Of a DNA stretch of 64,000 nucleotides, positions 37,697 through 46,095 are shown in pieces. Numbering within the stretch: position 1 is the stretch's first letter; each line of letters opens with the position of its first letter. The position numbers and the translations under genes were made by a program. The notes under the pieces were generated by a model. It made no database searches and was not told the DNA's origin. It saw only the letters and a program-made list of their open reading frames with translations. The DNA is from a virus: positions 310,865 through 374,864 of the IMG/VR virus record IMGVR_UViG_3300049793_000366. The stretch is one strand, 5' to 3'.

Positions 37697-38132
37697 CATA
37701 GATAAAATATTAGAAAAGGTTAAGCAAGAGGGTGACTATAAAAAGTTTATCCACCGTGGTTTATTTTGCGAAATTCGAAGGAATGGCGACCTTGGTAATC
37801 TATGTGGTTATGTTACTATACCTATGTATTCCAAGCTTTTGGAAGGTAGCCTTCTTGAAGAAGGTGCTATTGATAATATAGTTAGCCCTCATGGTGGTGT
37901 TACGTTTAATAACGTATCGAAGAATGGTGATTACATTATTGGATTTGACTGTGGTCACTCTGGTGATTTAATACCAGGTATGGCTAAATTCTCATCATTC
38001 ACAAATGGTGTATATCGTGATATGGAATATGTAGAGAATGAAGTTCGTCAAATGGCGAATGATATCGCTGATGCTGATAAAACAATTGAAATTCAGTTCA
38101 GAGAAGATAAAATTGATGATATAATAAATTGA
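37689..38132 (+). CDS. Conserved phage protein with GFDCGH-x-x-D motif, 147 aa
   Basis: Key segments: CEIRRNGDLGNLCGYVTIP, SPHGGVTFN, YIIGFDCGHSGDLIP and a YRDMEYVENEVRQMAND helix. This arrangement (CGYV, HGG-x-T, GFDC-x-H, Y-x-D-x-x-Y-V) is widespread in phages of many hosts. The conserved Cys and His suggest metal binding. No activity is known to me. Confidence 0.6.
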   Translation: MANIDKILEKVKQEGDYKKFIHRGLFCEIRRNGDLGNLCGYVTIPMYSKLLEGSLLEEGAIDNIVSPHGGVTFNNVSKNGDYIIGFDCGHSGDLIPGMAKFSSFTNGVYRDMEYVENEVRQMANDIADADKTIEIQFREDKIDDIIN

Positions 38133-38455
38133 CCAATGAACACTATAAAGTTGTAGCAAATAACTACAACGGATCCATGTCTATTAACATAGACCCAACT
38201 ACTGTCACTCATTCTTTTTGGGTATTAGACAAACTCATAACAGTTAATATAAATTCAGTTGATGTATTACCACTCGCTAATATAGTGACTATGGTAAATA
38301 CATTTGGTGAAAAATATTGGCATCAGTTTGATGCTCAGATAGTTATGGATAGAATTCCATTTGAAATAAGAGCTTATATCGATGAGTATATAAGAGCCTA
38401 TTCGCGTGAGCTTAAAATAGATGATGTTTTAGAAGAGCCGGAAAAAGCGGATTAA
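38129..38455 (+). CDS. Unknown protein, 108 aa
   Basis: The longest frame starts at TTG 38129, overlapping the upstream stop; ATG 38177 is the first ATG. Beta-type N-terminal half, helical C-terminus with acidic tail (LEEPEKAD). Function unknown. Confidence 0.5.
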   Translation: MTNEHYKVVANNYNGSMSINIDPTTVTHSFWVLDKLITVNINSVDVLPLANIVTMVNTFGEKYWHQFDAQIVMDRIPFEIRAYIDEYIRAYSRELKIDDVLEEPEKAD

Positions 38456-38456
38456 A

Positions 38457-38488
38457 TTTGCATAATTAGATTTTTGTCCGTACATTTG
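38457..38488 (+). promoter_or_regulatory. Bacteroidota-type promoter P8
   Basis: TTTG at 38457-38460, a 20-nt spacer ending TTTTGTCCG, and TACATTTG at 38481-38488, 21 nt before ATG 38510. Confidence 0.8.
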
Positions 38489-38509
38489 TTTAAACTAAAA
38501 CAAAAATCT

Positions 38510-38701
38510 ATGAGCTTAACAAAACGTCATTACGAATCTCAGCGAGAAAATCTAATTGAAAGTGGTTCAGATTGTGTGAGTGATTTAGACCTTATGTACA
38601 ATGATTGGTTACAATCACAAGAGTATCAAAAGTTAGTTGAATCTGGTGAACTTGTACCAGTATCAGTTAAACAAAAAGAGTTCTGTGATTTACCATTTTA
38701 A
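38510..38701 (+). CDS. Small protein, 63 aa
   Basis: I start at ATG 38510 because longer frames run into promoter P8. MSLTKRHYESQRENLIESG, then a helix and a short tail. A single-gene transcript between P8 and a terminator. Function unknown. Confidence 0.6.
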   Translation: MSLTKRHYESQRENLIESGSDCVSDLDLMYNDWLQSQEYQKLVESGELVPVSVKQKEFCDLPF

Positions 38702-38707
38702 TAATAC

Positions 38708-38733
38708 AAGACTGTTAATAGCAGTCTTTTTTT
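38708..38733 (+). terminator. Intrinsic terminator
   Basis: AAGACTG, a 7-nt loop, CAGTCTT and a T-tract. P9 begins inside the T-tract. Confidence 0.85.
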
Positions 38734-38761
38734 GTTTTTAACAATTAATGTCCTATATTTG
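38731..38761 (+). promoter_or_regulatory. Bacteroidota-type promoter P9
   Basis: TTTG at 38731-38734, a 19-nt spacer ending ATGTCC, and TATATTTG at 38754-38761. ATG follows after 4 nt, suggesting a leaderless mRNA. Confidence 0.75.
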
Positions 38762-38765
38762 TATA

Positions 38766-39137
38766 ATGAATTCAACCGATGATAAACCAGTAGAAAAGAC
38801 TTTCGTTGAATGGGCTAAGAATCCCATTTCAAAAAAAGCTGAGAAATTGCTTGTATTAATAAACAAATTTAATAAAGCAACTGATTTAGAAAGTAAATAT
38901 TCACTTACATATCGTATAGTTAAGTTATACCCACAGTTATCTGTTGGAGAAGCTACCACAGCAGCTAAGAGCTTAGGATATACATTGAGTGTTATGAATG
39001 ATTCAATCACTTCTTTGTCTACATTCAATGAAGCATATCGTAGTCTAAAGAAGTGGAAAGTATTGAGACCGAATAGCTCGGTTAATATGTTCTTCAATAA
39101 TATAAACACAAATAAAACCCAAAAAACAAATCGATGA
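38766..39137 (+). CDS. Unknown protein, 123 aa
   Basis: Start at ATG 38766, since the six codons before it are promoter P9. Helical throughout (KLLVLINKFNKATDLESKYS), with a C-terminal NNINTNKTQKTNR tail. First gene of an operon reaching about 40976. Function unknown. Confidence 0.55.
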   Translation: MNSTDDKPVEKTFVEWAKNPISKKAEKLLVLINKFNKATDLESKYSLTYRIVKLYPQLSVGEATTAAKSLGYTLSVMNDSITSLSTFNEAYRSLKKWKVLRPNSSVNMFFNNINTNKTQKTNR

Positions 39138-39526
39138 AAAAGGAAAATGTAAAATTTATTTTATTAGTTGCATTAGCACTTACTTGTATATTAATGGTTG
39201 CTAATGTAGAGAGGTTCGTAGCTTTTTTAGAGCGTATTTCCTCAAGAGAAGCTGTCGCAAGTATGTCAATGTATATACTCGGTGCTATGCTATTGGGTAT
39301 GGTTGGTTATATTGCGTATGGTATCATACGAATGATTAAGTTCGAGCGTAAATCATCTAAGTTTAGAAAAGAGCTTAAGTTGGGTGATGCTGTTGAGATT
39401 AGTTCTCCGACTTCATATAGACTCGCTGGTGATGTTACTGTCATAGATGATGAATTCGTTACTGTTTCTGTTAAGGTTCGTAAGGGAACTATTTATCCAC
39501 AAACTGAGAAGAAGAATGAAATTTAA
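39134..39526 (+). CDS. Membrane protein with C-terminal beta domain, 130 aa
   Basis: Two membrane spans (residues about 6-24 and 42-64), then a KLGDAVEISSPTSYRLAGDV domain that looks like a small cytoplasmic beta-barrel, as in NfeD-type proteins. Overlaps the upstream stop. Confidence 0.55.
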   Translation: MKKENVKFILLVALALTCILMVANVERFVAFLERISSREAVASMSMYILGAMLLGMVGYIAYGIIRMIKFERKSSKFRKELKLGDAVEISSPTSYRLAGDVTVIDDEFVTVSVKVRKGTIYPQTEKKNEI

Positions 39527-39755
39527 ATTTGAGATAGAAGCTGGTTTTATTGTTAGAAATACAATAAGAACTGAATTGAATAATTCTAAGCTAAAGCTTG
39601 AGTATGCTTATCCTAATTGTTCGGTAACGATACACGAAGAGAAGACTGTGTTCGAATCTGTATTTAAGATACAAGGTGTTAATCTACCTGACACTGATGA
39701 AGTAGAACGAGTGATTAGAAAATGGTTCAAACAAATTGAAAACGCAACAAATTAA
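39516..39755 (+). CDS. Unknown protein, 79 aa
   Basis: Start at ATG 39516 (MKFKFEIEAGFIV), overlapping the upstream gene by 11 nt. Beta strands then a helix (EVERVIRKWFKQIE). Ordinary coding sequence; function unknown. Confidence 0.5.
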   Translation: MKFKFEIEAGFIVRNTIRTELNNSKLKLEYAYPNCSVTIHEEKTVFESVFKIQGVNLPDTDEVERVIRKWFKQIENATN

Positions 39756-39771
39756 TCTATAATAAATAAAC

Positions 39772-40356
39772 ATGATAACTTTTCTATTAATTGCCCTTAC
39801 TGGTGTTACATCCTATGTTGGATTCAACAATCAAACATTTTTCAATAAGTATTTATATCGACCATATGCTATTAAGCAGAATAAAGAAGTGTGGCGGTTT
39901 GTTACATCTGCTTTCTTACACGCTGATTGGATGCACTTCATATTTAATATGTTGTCTCTATTCTTCTTCGCACCGATTGTTGAAGCAGAAATCGGTATAC
40001 TTGGTTTTCTAACACTATACATTAGTGGTTGCGTGATGTCTTTAGTTCCTAATTTCTTGAAGAATAAAAGATTCAGTGGATATACTGCGATTGGTGCCTC
40101 TGGTGCTGTATCATCTGTTGTATTCGCTGCTATTATGATTGCGCCATTTAGTAAGATGTCACTATTGTTTTTACCAATACCAATGTCTTCATGGTTATTC
40201 GGTCTTATTTACTTATTTATTTCGTGGTATATGTACAAACGAGATACGGATAATGTTGGACATGATGTTCACATTTATGGTGCGCTATGGGGATTGTTAT
40301 TTATGATTCTTGTAGACTATCATTATATTATTAACCTAATAACAAATTTTATTTAA
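39772..40356 (+). CDS. Rhomboid intramembrane serine protease
   Basis: Multi-span protein of 194 aa. FLHADWMHFIFNMLSLFF (residues about 43-60) is the L1/TM2 signature, AIGASGAVSSVVFAA holds the GxSG nucleophile Ser, and VHIYGALWGLLF holds the catalytic His. Rhomboids cut membrane proteins within the bilayer. The phage enzyme could process a host surface protein or a phage membrane protein. The next gene starts 1 nt downstream. Confidence 0.92.
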   Translation: MITFLLIALTGVTSYVGFNNQTFFNKYLYRPYAIKQNKEVWRFVTSAFLHADWMHFIFNMLSLFFFAPIVEAEIGILGFLTLYISGCVMSLVPNFLKNKRFSGYTAIGASGAVSSVVFAAIMIAPFSKMSLLFLPIPMSSWLFGLIYLFISWYMYKRDTDNVGHDVHIYGALWGLLFMILVDYHYIINLITNFI

Positions 40357-40357
40357 T

Positions 40358-40792
40358 ATGAATTGGAATTGGATCAAACGATTGCTTGGGATTAAAGATA
40401 AACCACAAGCAAAGCAAACAACTAAACCGTTACCACACAAAAAGACAATTAGTGGTAGTAGTTATACATCAAGTAATAATAACAATACTAACAATGATGA
40501 TTATTTAACTAATCCATCAAATCCGTATAGTATGATGAACCCGATGAACCCGATTAATCAAATGAATGATGAATCAGAGTCTAACCACTCAAATCACTCT
40601 CATTCACATAATGATTATCAGGCACCAGAGAACAACGATTATCATTCGCACTCGAATCATTCCAATAACGAGTATCACTCAAATGATAATAACAACAATA
40701 ATGATTATAACTCTGGTTCGAGTAACTATGACTCCGGTAGTTCTAATGATTATAGTTCATCACCTGATACTACATCATTCAACAGTGACTAA
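40358..40792 (+). CDS. Asn/Ser/His-rich low-complexity protein, 144 aa
   Basis: A basic N-terminus (MNWNWIKRLLGIKDK) is followed by about 110 residues of Asn, Ser, His, Asp, Tyr and Pro, with NHSNHSHSHND and HSHSNHSNN stretches. It should be disordered, and the His clusters could bind metal. Directly downstream of the rhomboid gene, it might be a partner or substrate. No homology claimed. Confidence 0.6.
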   Translation: MNWNWIKRLLGIKDKPQAKQTTKPLPHKKTISGSSYTSSNNNNTNNDDYLTNPSNPYSMMNPMNPINQMNDESESNHSNHSHSHNDYQAPENNDYHSHSNHSNNEYHSNDNNNNNDYNSGSSNYDSGSSNDYSSSPDTTSFNSD

Positions 40793-40976
40793 GTACTGTA
40801 AACGGTGTCTAATGACTATGAGTGCATTTTTCAGTGATGGGACCAAACTTCATCACGATTATTTATATTGCAGTAGATGTGATAGAACATGGCGAAGCTA
40901 TGAGTGCGTTACTCCGCATAAAATAAGGAGCCGTAGGTTACACGACCTTCTACATGGTGTGCGTTTGGATAATTAG
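40785..40976 (+). CDS. Small zinc-ribbon protein, 63 aa
   Basis: GTG 40785 overlaps the upstream stop; ATG codons nine and eleven codons later are alternatives but lose the first CxxC. YCKRC and YCSRC pairs are spaced for one zinc. Basic C-terminus (KIRSRRLHDLLH). Likely nucleic acid binding. Confidence 0.55.
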   Translation: MTKYCKRCLMTMSAFFSDGTKLHHDYLYCSRCDRTWRSYECVTPHKIRSRRLHDLLHGVRLDN

Positions 40977-40995
40977 ATTTTTTTCACTATATTTG
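40964..40995 (+). promoter_or_regulatory. Bacteroidota-type promoter P10
   Basis: TTTG at 40964-40967, a 20-nt spacer and TATATTTG at 40988-40995, 17 nt before ATG 41013. It overlaps the end of the upstream gene. Confidence 0.78.
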
Positions 40996-41012
40996 TTGTA
41001 AAGTAAATAACT

Positions 41013-41657
41013 ATGCCCGTATATAATAAATACCGTTATCTTTTTCCACCTCGACCAGAGAATGCTATTCCTATCGATGATATTGAAACGTATGATAACG
41101 ATTCAATGATTGCTCAACCTAAGTTGAATGGCTCTAACTGTGTAATATTTACTAATGGTATTGAAATGCACATTATGAATAGACATAATGAGTATATCAC
41201 TAACTTTCAGCTATCGAAAGAAGAGCTTATTACCACTCTTTTCAAATCACAACCAGGTAACTGGCAGATTATTAATGGTGAGTATTTGAATAAGTCTAAG
41301 AAAGACGAGAATAATCAAACGTTTAATCACAAGCTGGTTATTTTTGATATACTTACATTCAATTCTGATTATCTTGTTGGTAAAACATTCACAGAGCGCA
41401 TAGAGTTACTGGATGAATTGTATGGTCAACAAGAATGCGAGAAAGACTACCTATATAAAGTTACAGACAATGTATATCGCGTAAAAAGCTATAATAGCGA
41501 TTTTAAAGCACTATACGAAAGCTTATCGAAGATTGACATGATTGAGGGTCTTGTGATGAAGAGGAAGTCTGCTAAACTCGAATTGGGTGTATCTCAAAAG
41601 AATAATACCAAGTCACAAGTAAAAGTTCGTAAACCAACAAAAAATTATAAATTCTAA
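41013..41657 (+). CDS. ATP-dependent RNA/DNA ligase-type nucleotidyltransferase
   Basis: Motif I AQPKLNGSN (Lys is the AMP acceptor, residue about 36), motif III-like WQIINGEYLN, motif IV IEGLVMKRK (residues about 176-184) and motif V KSQVKVRKPTKNYKF. 214 aa: only the adenylation domain, with no OB or C-terminal domain visible. It could seal RNA breaks, such as tRNA cut by host anticodon nucleases, or DNA nicks. The large tRNA set makes RNA repair appealing but this is inference. Confidence 0.78.
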   Translation: MPVYNKYRYLFPPRPENAIPIDDIETYDNDSMIAQPKLNGSNCVIFTNGIEMHIMNRHNEYITNFQLSKEELITTLFKSQPGNWQIINGEYLNKSKKDENNQTFNHKLVIFDILTFNSDYLVGKTFTERIELLDELYGQQECEKDYLYKVTDNVYRVKSYNSDFKALYESLSKIDMIEGLVMKRKSAKLELGVSQKNNTKSQVKVRKPTKNYKF

Positions 41658-41863
41658 TGGAATTTTCTGACAAAAAGTTAGATAGATATACTAATGCTGT
41701 AACTACTTTTGGAACAAGTGGTAGTAGATACGTTGAGGGTAAGCAACTACAACGTGATTTAGCCTTCATGAATAAAAAATACGAAGAAGGTGGTAAATGG
41801 GAAGAAGGTAAGAAACACGCTATTAAAGAACTATTTAAAAAGATTTTTAAAACTAATGGCTAA
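41657..41863 (+). CDS. Unknown small protein, 68 aa
   Basis: Starts at the stop of the ligase gene. Basic and helical in the C-terminal half (EEGKKHAIKELFKKIFK). Unknown. Confidence 0.5.
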   Translation: MEFSDKKLDRYTNAVTTFGTSGSRYVEGKQLQRDLAFMNKKYEEGGKWEEGKKHAIKELFKKIFKTNG

Positions 41864-42437
41864 TCACGCGAAGGTATGTACTGGTAAAACTCTTGACCCA
41901 AATGAGGTTAATGATATAGTACAGAAACTAAATAAAGAAAAACTCAATGGTATATTCACACTTAAATATGATGTGAATTACCCAGGTGGTTGGGCTGACC
42001 ATCAATGGACTCTTCAATATAAAAACGAAGACTACATTGCTCTTCAATTTTGGTTATCAGATGATGTAGAATATGGCGAAGAGAAAGATGGTGAATACAC
42101 TGAGTATGATGAACCAAAAATTCTATCTAAACAAAGTTGTATTGAATTCAGACATGGGCATTCATATAACTTCATGTGGTGGGTTGAAGGTGTATTCAGA
42201 GAGAATCTTGGTAAACACTACGATGCTCGTATGTGGGATGATGGTTGTGGTTGGATAGAAGAAGAGCGTAGATTGGATAGATACGAATCATTCGAGTCGT
42301 ATGTGCGAACATTATGTAAAGATCCTAAGAGTAAAAAACTTGTGAAGGAAATGAAAGATTTTAAATTTCCTGATTGGCAAGTAGAAGATATCCCGAAGGA
42401 ACTTATTGATGCACTTAACTTAGATTTTAAAGTATAA
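41856..42437 (+). CDS. Unknown protein, 193 aa
   Basis: I start at ATG 41856 (MANHAKVCTGKTLDPNEV), overlapping the upstream gene by 8 nt. Trp- and Asp-rich segments (YPGGWADHQWTLQYKNED and RMWDDGCGWIEEERRLD). No recognised motif. Confidence 0.55.
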   Translation: MANHAKVCTGKTLDPNEVNDIVQKLNKEKLNGIFTLKYDVNYPGGWADHQWTLQYKNEDYIALQFWLSDDVEYGEEKDGEYTEYDEPKILSKQSCIEFRHGHSYNFMWWVEGVFRENLGKHYDARMWDDGCGWIEEERRLDRYESFESYVRTLCKDPKSKKLVKEMKDFKFPDWQVEDIPKELIDALNLDFKV

Positions 42438-42793
42438 TGGAAATTGTTCTATCTAAAACAGAATTCGAAACAGCTAACGCTCTGAGTAATTACAGAGAGT
42501 GTTCTGTTGCTAATTTAAAATTACCAATTGGTGATGAACGCTATGAGCTTATACGCGAAGGTAATGATAGAGCGCGAATTACTAATGAAAGATTTAAATT
42601 CACTATTGTTATTGATAAACCAAAAGCTGGGTATAGCCGATACAATGAGTGTATTAGATTTATAGATTGTGTTCTTTGTTCTTATGGTCAATACAACGGG
42701 TTTGAAAACATTCAGATTAATTTCTGGGCTACCGAAAAATTAAGCGAAGAAGATAGACGCAATGTTTTATTACATCATGTTCTTGAAGTATGA
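42437..42793 (+). CDS. Unknown protein, 118 aa
   Basis: ATG overlaps the upstream stop. Alpha/beta composition, with IRFIDCVLCSYGQYNGFENI in the middle. Unknown. Confidence 0.5.
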   Translation: MEIVLSKTEFETANALSNYRECSVANLKLPIGDERYELIREGNDRARITNERFKFTIVIDKPKAGYSRYNECIRFIDCVLCSYGQYNGFENIQINFWATEKLSEEDRRNVLLHHVLEV

Positions 42794-43074
42794 TTGAACA
42801 CTATAAATATTATCTCTTACGTGAAACGAGTCGCATTTATAAAAAAAATAAAGACGACAGTAAGAATAATGTGTTCAACAATACAATAACCGATTTACTT
42901 AGTGACCCTATAAAGTTTGGCTACTCTCTAAGAGAAGCGTGTAGTCGAGCGCATGAAATACTACTCACCGTAAAATCTAATTCACCAGTAATGAATTATG
43001 ATGATTTTCTATCAGCAAGTAGAATTCAAAAGATTGATAGAATAAATAACCCAGAACCTAAACATGGCTTGTAA
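42790..43074 (+). CDS. Unknown protein, 94 aa
   Basis: Helical, basic start (YYLLRETSRIYKKNKDD). Overlaps both neighbours. Unknown. Confidence 0.5.
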   Translation: MIEHYKYYLLRETSRIYKKNKDDSKNNVFNNTITDLLSDPIKFGYSLREACSRAHEILLTVKSNSPVMNYDDFLSASRIQKIDRINNPEPKHGL

Positions 43075-43414
43075 CTCAATGGGTGCAACTTACAGTTATA
43101 ATTATTTAAATAGTGAGAAGCTTATCAATTGCTTTATGTACGTAGGTAAAGAAGATGATAACTTCAACGGTGATTCATACTACGAAGATTATAATTTATT
43201 TATTCAGATAATGAATTCATGTGGTTCAGCTAAAACAACTGGTCTAAGATATAGACGGGAAAGCTGGTTTCACAAGCTATTCAGATACGAGCCACAATTT
43301 TTCATTAAGAATAAGTGGTACAATCAAAAAGATTTCGTATCACTCAAAGTAAAAGATACTGATTTCAAAGCTAATCAGAGGCACGATAAATTAAATAGCT
43401 TAATCAACTCTTAG
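43064..43414 (+). CDS. Unknown protein, 116 aa
   Basis: Starts MACNSMGATYSYNYLN; basic aromatic middle (YRRESWFHKLFRYEPQFF). Last gene of the P10 operon; overlaps the convergent gene end by 15 nt. Unknown. Confidence 0.5.
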   Translation: MACNSMGATYSYNYLNSEKLINCFMYVGKEDDNFNGDSYYEDYNLFIQIMNSCGSAKTTGLRYRRESWFHKLFRYEPQFFIKNKWYNQKDFVSLKVKDTDFKANQRHDKLNSLINS

Positions 43415-43558
43415 TAGTTCATCTATTTTCTCTAATCTACTCTGCATTTTCTTTCTCTGTAATTCAGCGTCACTCGTGATGTTTACGCTAATGGTAGCAC
43501 AATGAAAGCCTGGTGACATTACGATATCATAAGTGAATATTTCTTTAACTGTTACCAT
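43400..43558 (-). CDS. Small protein on the opposite strand, 52 aa
   Basis: Start taken at ATG 43558 (MVTVKEIFTYDIV). A beta-type N-terminus and a coiled C-terminus (LQRKKMQSRLEKIDELL). A lone minus-strand gene within a plus-strand region. Confidence 0.45.
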   Translation of the reverse strand: MVTVKEIFTYDIVMSPGFHCATISVNITSDAELQRKKMQSRLEKIDELLRVD

Positions 43559-43582
43559 TTTAATTATATTTAATAAACTTCT

Positions 43583-43614
43583 TTTGGTTTTGTCCATAAA
43601 TGATTATATATTTA
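43583..43614 (+). promoter_or_regulatory. Bacteroidota-type promoter P11
   Basis: TTTG at 43583-43586, a 20-nt spacer with TTTTGTCC, and TATATTTA at 43607-43614. ATG follows after 4 nt. Confidence 0.72.
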
Positions 43615-43618
43615 CATT

Positions 43619-44074
43619 ATGATAATTTTTGATTTATTTATAGTGGTGATGTCTTTAGCTATGCTATTGATATTTATGCCAAGAGTTAGAAAAAAATTTA
43701 AAGAAGGATCTTCTGGGATGTGCGCTGGATGCGGCATTAACTTAGCTGAGTTATTTACACAATCTATTACTGAAAAAGAAATGGATGATGCAATGAAAGC
43801 ACATAGAAGAGGTACTTGTGATGCTTGTCAGACGCAAATAGAGCGAGAAGAACAGCTAAATGAAGTATTCACACCTAAGATTGTGTCCACAATAAAGCGG
43901 AAATCCGCAAAAATTGTCCAATATAAGTTCACAACAACGATTTTATTTTTCTCGTCCGCAATCTTTGGAGTGATGCCTGTTTCCGGCGATATTAAGCTGG
44001 TTTTCAAGCTGTTACAGGTGATTACATTAGGTCTTGGGTGGACAATTCTTTTTATCTCATTAAAAAAAAGATAA
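43619..44074 (+). CDS. Membrane protein with zinc ribbon, 151 aa
   Basis: An N-terminal span (residues about 2-20), a zinc pair MCAGCG (residues about 34-39) and CDACQ (about 67-71), and one or two C-terminal spans. Likely an inner-membrane protein with a cytoplasmic zinc domain. Unknown role. Confidence 0.6.
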   Translation: MIIFDLFIVVMSLAMLLIFMPRVRKKFKEGSSGMCAGCGINLAELFTQSITEKEMDDAMKAHRRGTCDACQTQIEREEQLNEVFTPKIVSTIKRKSAKIVQYKFTTTILFFSSAIFGVMPVSGDIKLVFKLLQVITLGLGWTILFISLKKR

Positions 44075-44090
44075 AATAATTGCTAAAAAA

Positions 44091-44122
44091 TTTGGATAAT
44101 ACAAAAAGATGTATTACATTTG
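44091..44122 (+). promoter_or_regulatory. Bacteroidota-type promoter P12 (MoxR gene)
   Basis: TTTG at 44091-44094, a 20-nt spacer and TACATTTG at 44115-44122, 36 nt before ATG 44159. Confidence 0.75.
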
Positions 44123-44158
44123 TAGAGTAAATTATTAAAACACTATAAAAAAGCAGAT

Positions 44159-45301
44159 ATGAGTAAACTCGAAGAAAAATCAAAACAGTCGGCACATTTT
44201 AACGCTGACCAATTCGCAACCTTATCAGAGCGCGAGAAAACCTACTTCTCTATTATGAGAGGTAAATCTGGTGTACTTTACATTACATCAAAACCTGGAA
44301 TTGCTAAGTCCAGTATTGCGCGTTCAATCGCGACAAAAATGGGGTATAAATACATGGATATTCGTTTATCTATGGTTGATGAAACAGACGTAGGTTTGTT
44401 CCCAAATTTGTCAAACATGACAATTAATAATCAAGAAGTGAAAGTGCTTGATTTCGCTATCCCGAAATGGGCTGTGAAATCAAATCAAGCACCGACAATC
44501 ATTCACTTTGAAGAGCTTAACCGTGCTTCTTTACCTGTACGTAACGCGGCACTTCAAATCTTACTTGAGCGTTGTATCGGTACTGAATTTGAGTTCGGTA
44601 AAGACGTTCTAATGATGTGTTCTGGTAACTTAGGTGAAGAAGATGGAACTGACGTTGAAGAGTTCGATAATGCGCTTAACAACCGTCTTATCCACTACAA
44701 ACACAGTCTTTCAACTCCTGAGTGGATTGAGAACTACGCGAAAGATAATGTACACCCAACAATTGTGTCGTACATCAAAGCTAATCCTGAGAGGTTATAC
44801 CAAGAGCCTGCTGAAGGTGTAAAAGCTTTCGCTACTCCGCGTTCTTGGACTTTCTTGTCCGACTTCATCATCGCTAACTTCGGTCACGATGCGACACCAA
44901 GCCAATTCATTCCTTTGGTACAGAAAGTAGCTGGTGGGTATGTGGGTAACTCCGCTCTGAAATTCGTACAGTATTGCGAAGATATGATTAAGATTAACAT
45001 CAACGATGTAATCAATCGCTTCGATGATATCAAGGACGACTTGAAGAAATACAACCGTGATAAGAACTCTGAGCTTATCGGTGCCTTCAAAGAAATCGAC
45101 ATCAAGAACTTGAAAGAGAAACAACTTCAAAATGCTGCAAAGTGGTTGAAGACTGTTGGTGAAGATGAATTAACTGGTTACTTGTTACACTTACTTGACA
45201 CAGTTGATGTGGGTGACAAGCGAATCAAAGGCTTCATGCTTGAGTTCAAAGAAGTGTTAATGACTATCAAGAAAATTAACAAGCCTGGTCAGACTAAGTA
45301 A
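44159..45301 (+). CDS. MoxR-type AAA+ ATPase
   Basis: Walker A TSKPGIAKSSIAR (residues about 47-59) and Walker B IIHFEELNRA (about 118-127) with the NRA extension usual in MoxR proteins, then sensor 1 MMCSGN and ALNNRLIHYKHS with the arginine region. 380 aa including a helical C-terminal part. MoxR ATPases act as chaperones on VWA-domain partners. A VWA metalloprotein is encoded at 49020, so the two likely work together. Codon use looks richer in GC than its neighbours. A UUCG terminator follows. Confidence 0.88.
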   Translation: MSKLEEKSKQSAHFNADQFATLSEREKTYFSIMRGKSGVLYITSKPGIAKSSIARSIATKMGYKYMDIRLSMVDETDVGLFPNLSNMTINNQEVKVLDFAIPKWAVKSNQAPTIIHFEELNRASLPVRNAALQILLERCIGTEFEFGKDVLMMCSGNLGEEDGTDVEEFDNALNNRLIHYKHSLSTPEWIENYAKDNVHPTIVSYIKANPERLYQEPAEGVKAFATPRSWTFLSDFIIANFGHDATPSQFIPLVQKVAGGYVGNSALKFVQYCEDMIKININDVINRFDDIKDDLKKYNRDKNSELIGAFKEIDIKNLKEKQLQNAAKWLKTVGEDELTGYLLHLLDTVDVGDKRIKGFMLEFKEVLMTIKKINKPGQTK

Positions 45302-45324
45302 TTAGTCTCTCAATATCAAAAATA

Positions 45325-45351
45325 AAAAAGGGACTTCGGTCCCTTTTTTTT
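45325..45351 (+). terminator. UUCG-tetraloop terminator after the MoxR gene
   Basis: AAAGGGAC, TTCG, GTCCCTTT and a long T-tract. Confidence 0.9.
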
Positions 45352-45364
45352 ATATTTTTACATA

Positions 45365-45449
45365 GACTATTCCAGGGTAAAGGTCACGAACTTACATATC
45401 TAATATATGCAAAGTGTGTCAAGTGGAGTTCGAGTCTCCATATAGTCTC
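45365..45449 (+). tRNA. Isolated tRNA-like gene, anticodon unresolved
   Basis: Six acceptor pairs (GACTAT/ATAGTC) and a good T-arm (TGGAG-TTCGAGT-CTCCA). The central arm ACATA-TCTAATA-TATGC would give TAA with C at position 33, and the variable region is about 14 nt. It is a divergent or decaying tRNA outside the main array. Confidence 0.5.
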
Positions 45450-45451
45450 AC

Positions 45452-45622
45452 ATGAAACAATTTATTAAACGATTATTTTGTAAGCATACTAACTATGTCT
45501 TATCAGGTGATTTCATAGATGATAGTGAAGCTTATAGAGGTGGTAGTGGTAAGTGTGTGAAGATGGCTAAATGTAATAGCTGTGATAAAGAATTTAAGAA
45601 AACCTGGTTTATATTCACATAA
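45452..45622 (+). CDS. Small Cys/His protein, 56 aa
   Basis: ATG 45452. FCKH near the start, then KCVKMAKCNSCDKEF, the pattern of a small zinc-binding protein. Overlaps the start of the next gene by one base. Confidence 0.5.
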   Translation: MKQFIKRLFCKHTNYVLSGDFIDDSEAYRGGSGKCVKMAKCNSCDKEFKKTWFIFT

Positions 45623-46095
45623 TGTTTATAGGTAAAATAAACATATTATTATTCACTAGTATGAGTTCAACTGGTGTAACGCGACAAGAAGTGAAGTATA
45701 ATATACTTAGCATACTTAGTCGTGCAAATAAAGTATTATCACTTGACTCAATCAACCTAAATAAAAGAAATTCAAACAACAACATTGATTTAGAAAATCT
45801 TAAGCAAATTAATCCAGTATCTAATGACTTCACTATATATGAACCATATTTTGATTTCATTTTTGTTGGTGATTGGAGTAAACCATTAATATCAAACAAT
45901 AGGACATACTTCGGTATTTCGGACAGTAAATTCCCACTGGCTCTGAAAGATGATGAAAGATATAATATCGTAAAAGTTTATAACAATCATCAGATGATTT
46001 TTGTTAATAACTTAGAAACGATAGAGATATCAGAGTATTACAGTCTACTGGAACAAGATATTCGTGATTATAATATCAATAAACTTGTAAATTAG
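45622..46095 (+). CDS. Unknown protein, 157 aa
   Basis: Begins MFIGKINILLFTSMSSTG; alpha/beta with several Asn-rich turns. No motif recognised. Confidence 0.5.
   Translation: MFIGKINILLFTSMSSTGVTRQEVKYNILSILSRANKVLSLDSINLNKRNSNNNIDLENLKQINPVSNDFTIYEPYFDFIFVGDWSKPLISNNRTYFGISDSKFPLALKDDERYNIVKVYNNHQMIFVNNLETIEISEYYSLLEQDIRDYNINKLVN

Noticed and set aside
38474-38509. Extended N-terminus (alternative TTG start) of the 63-aa protein
   Set aside because: Those codons are the -7 box and the leader of promoter P8.
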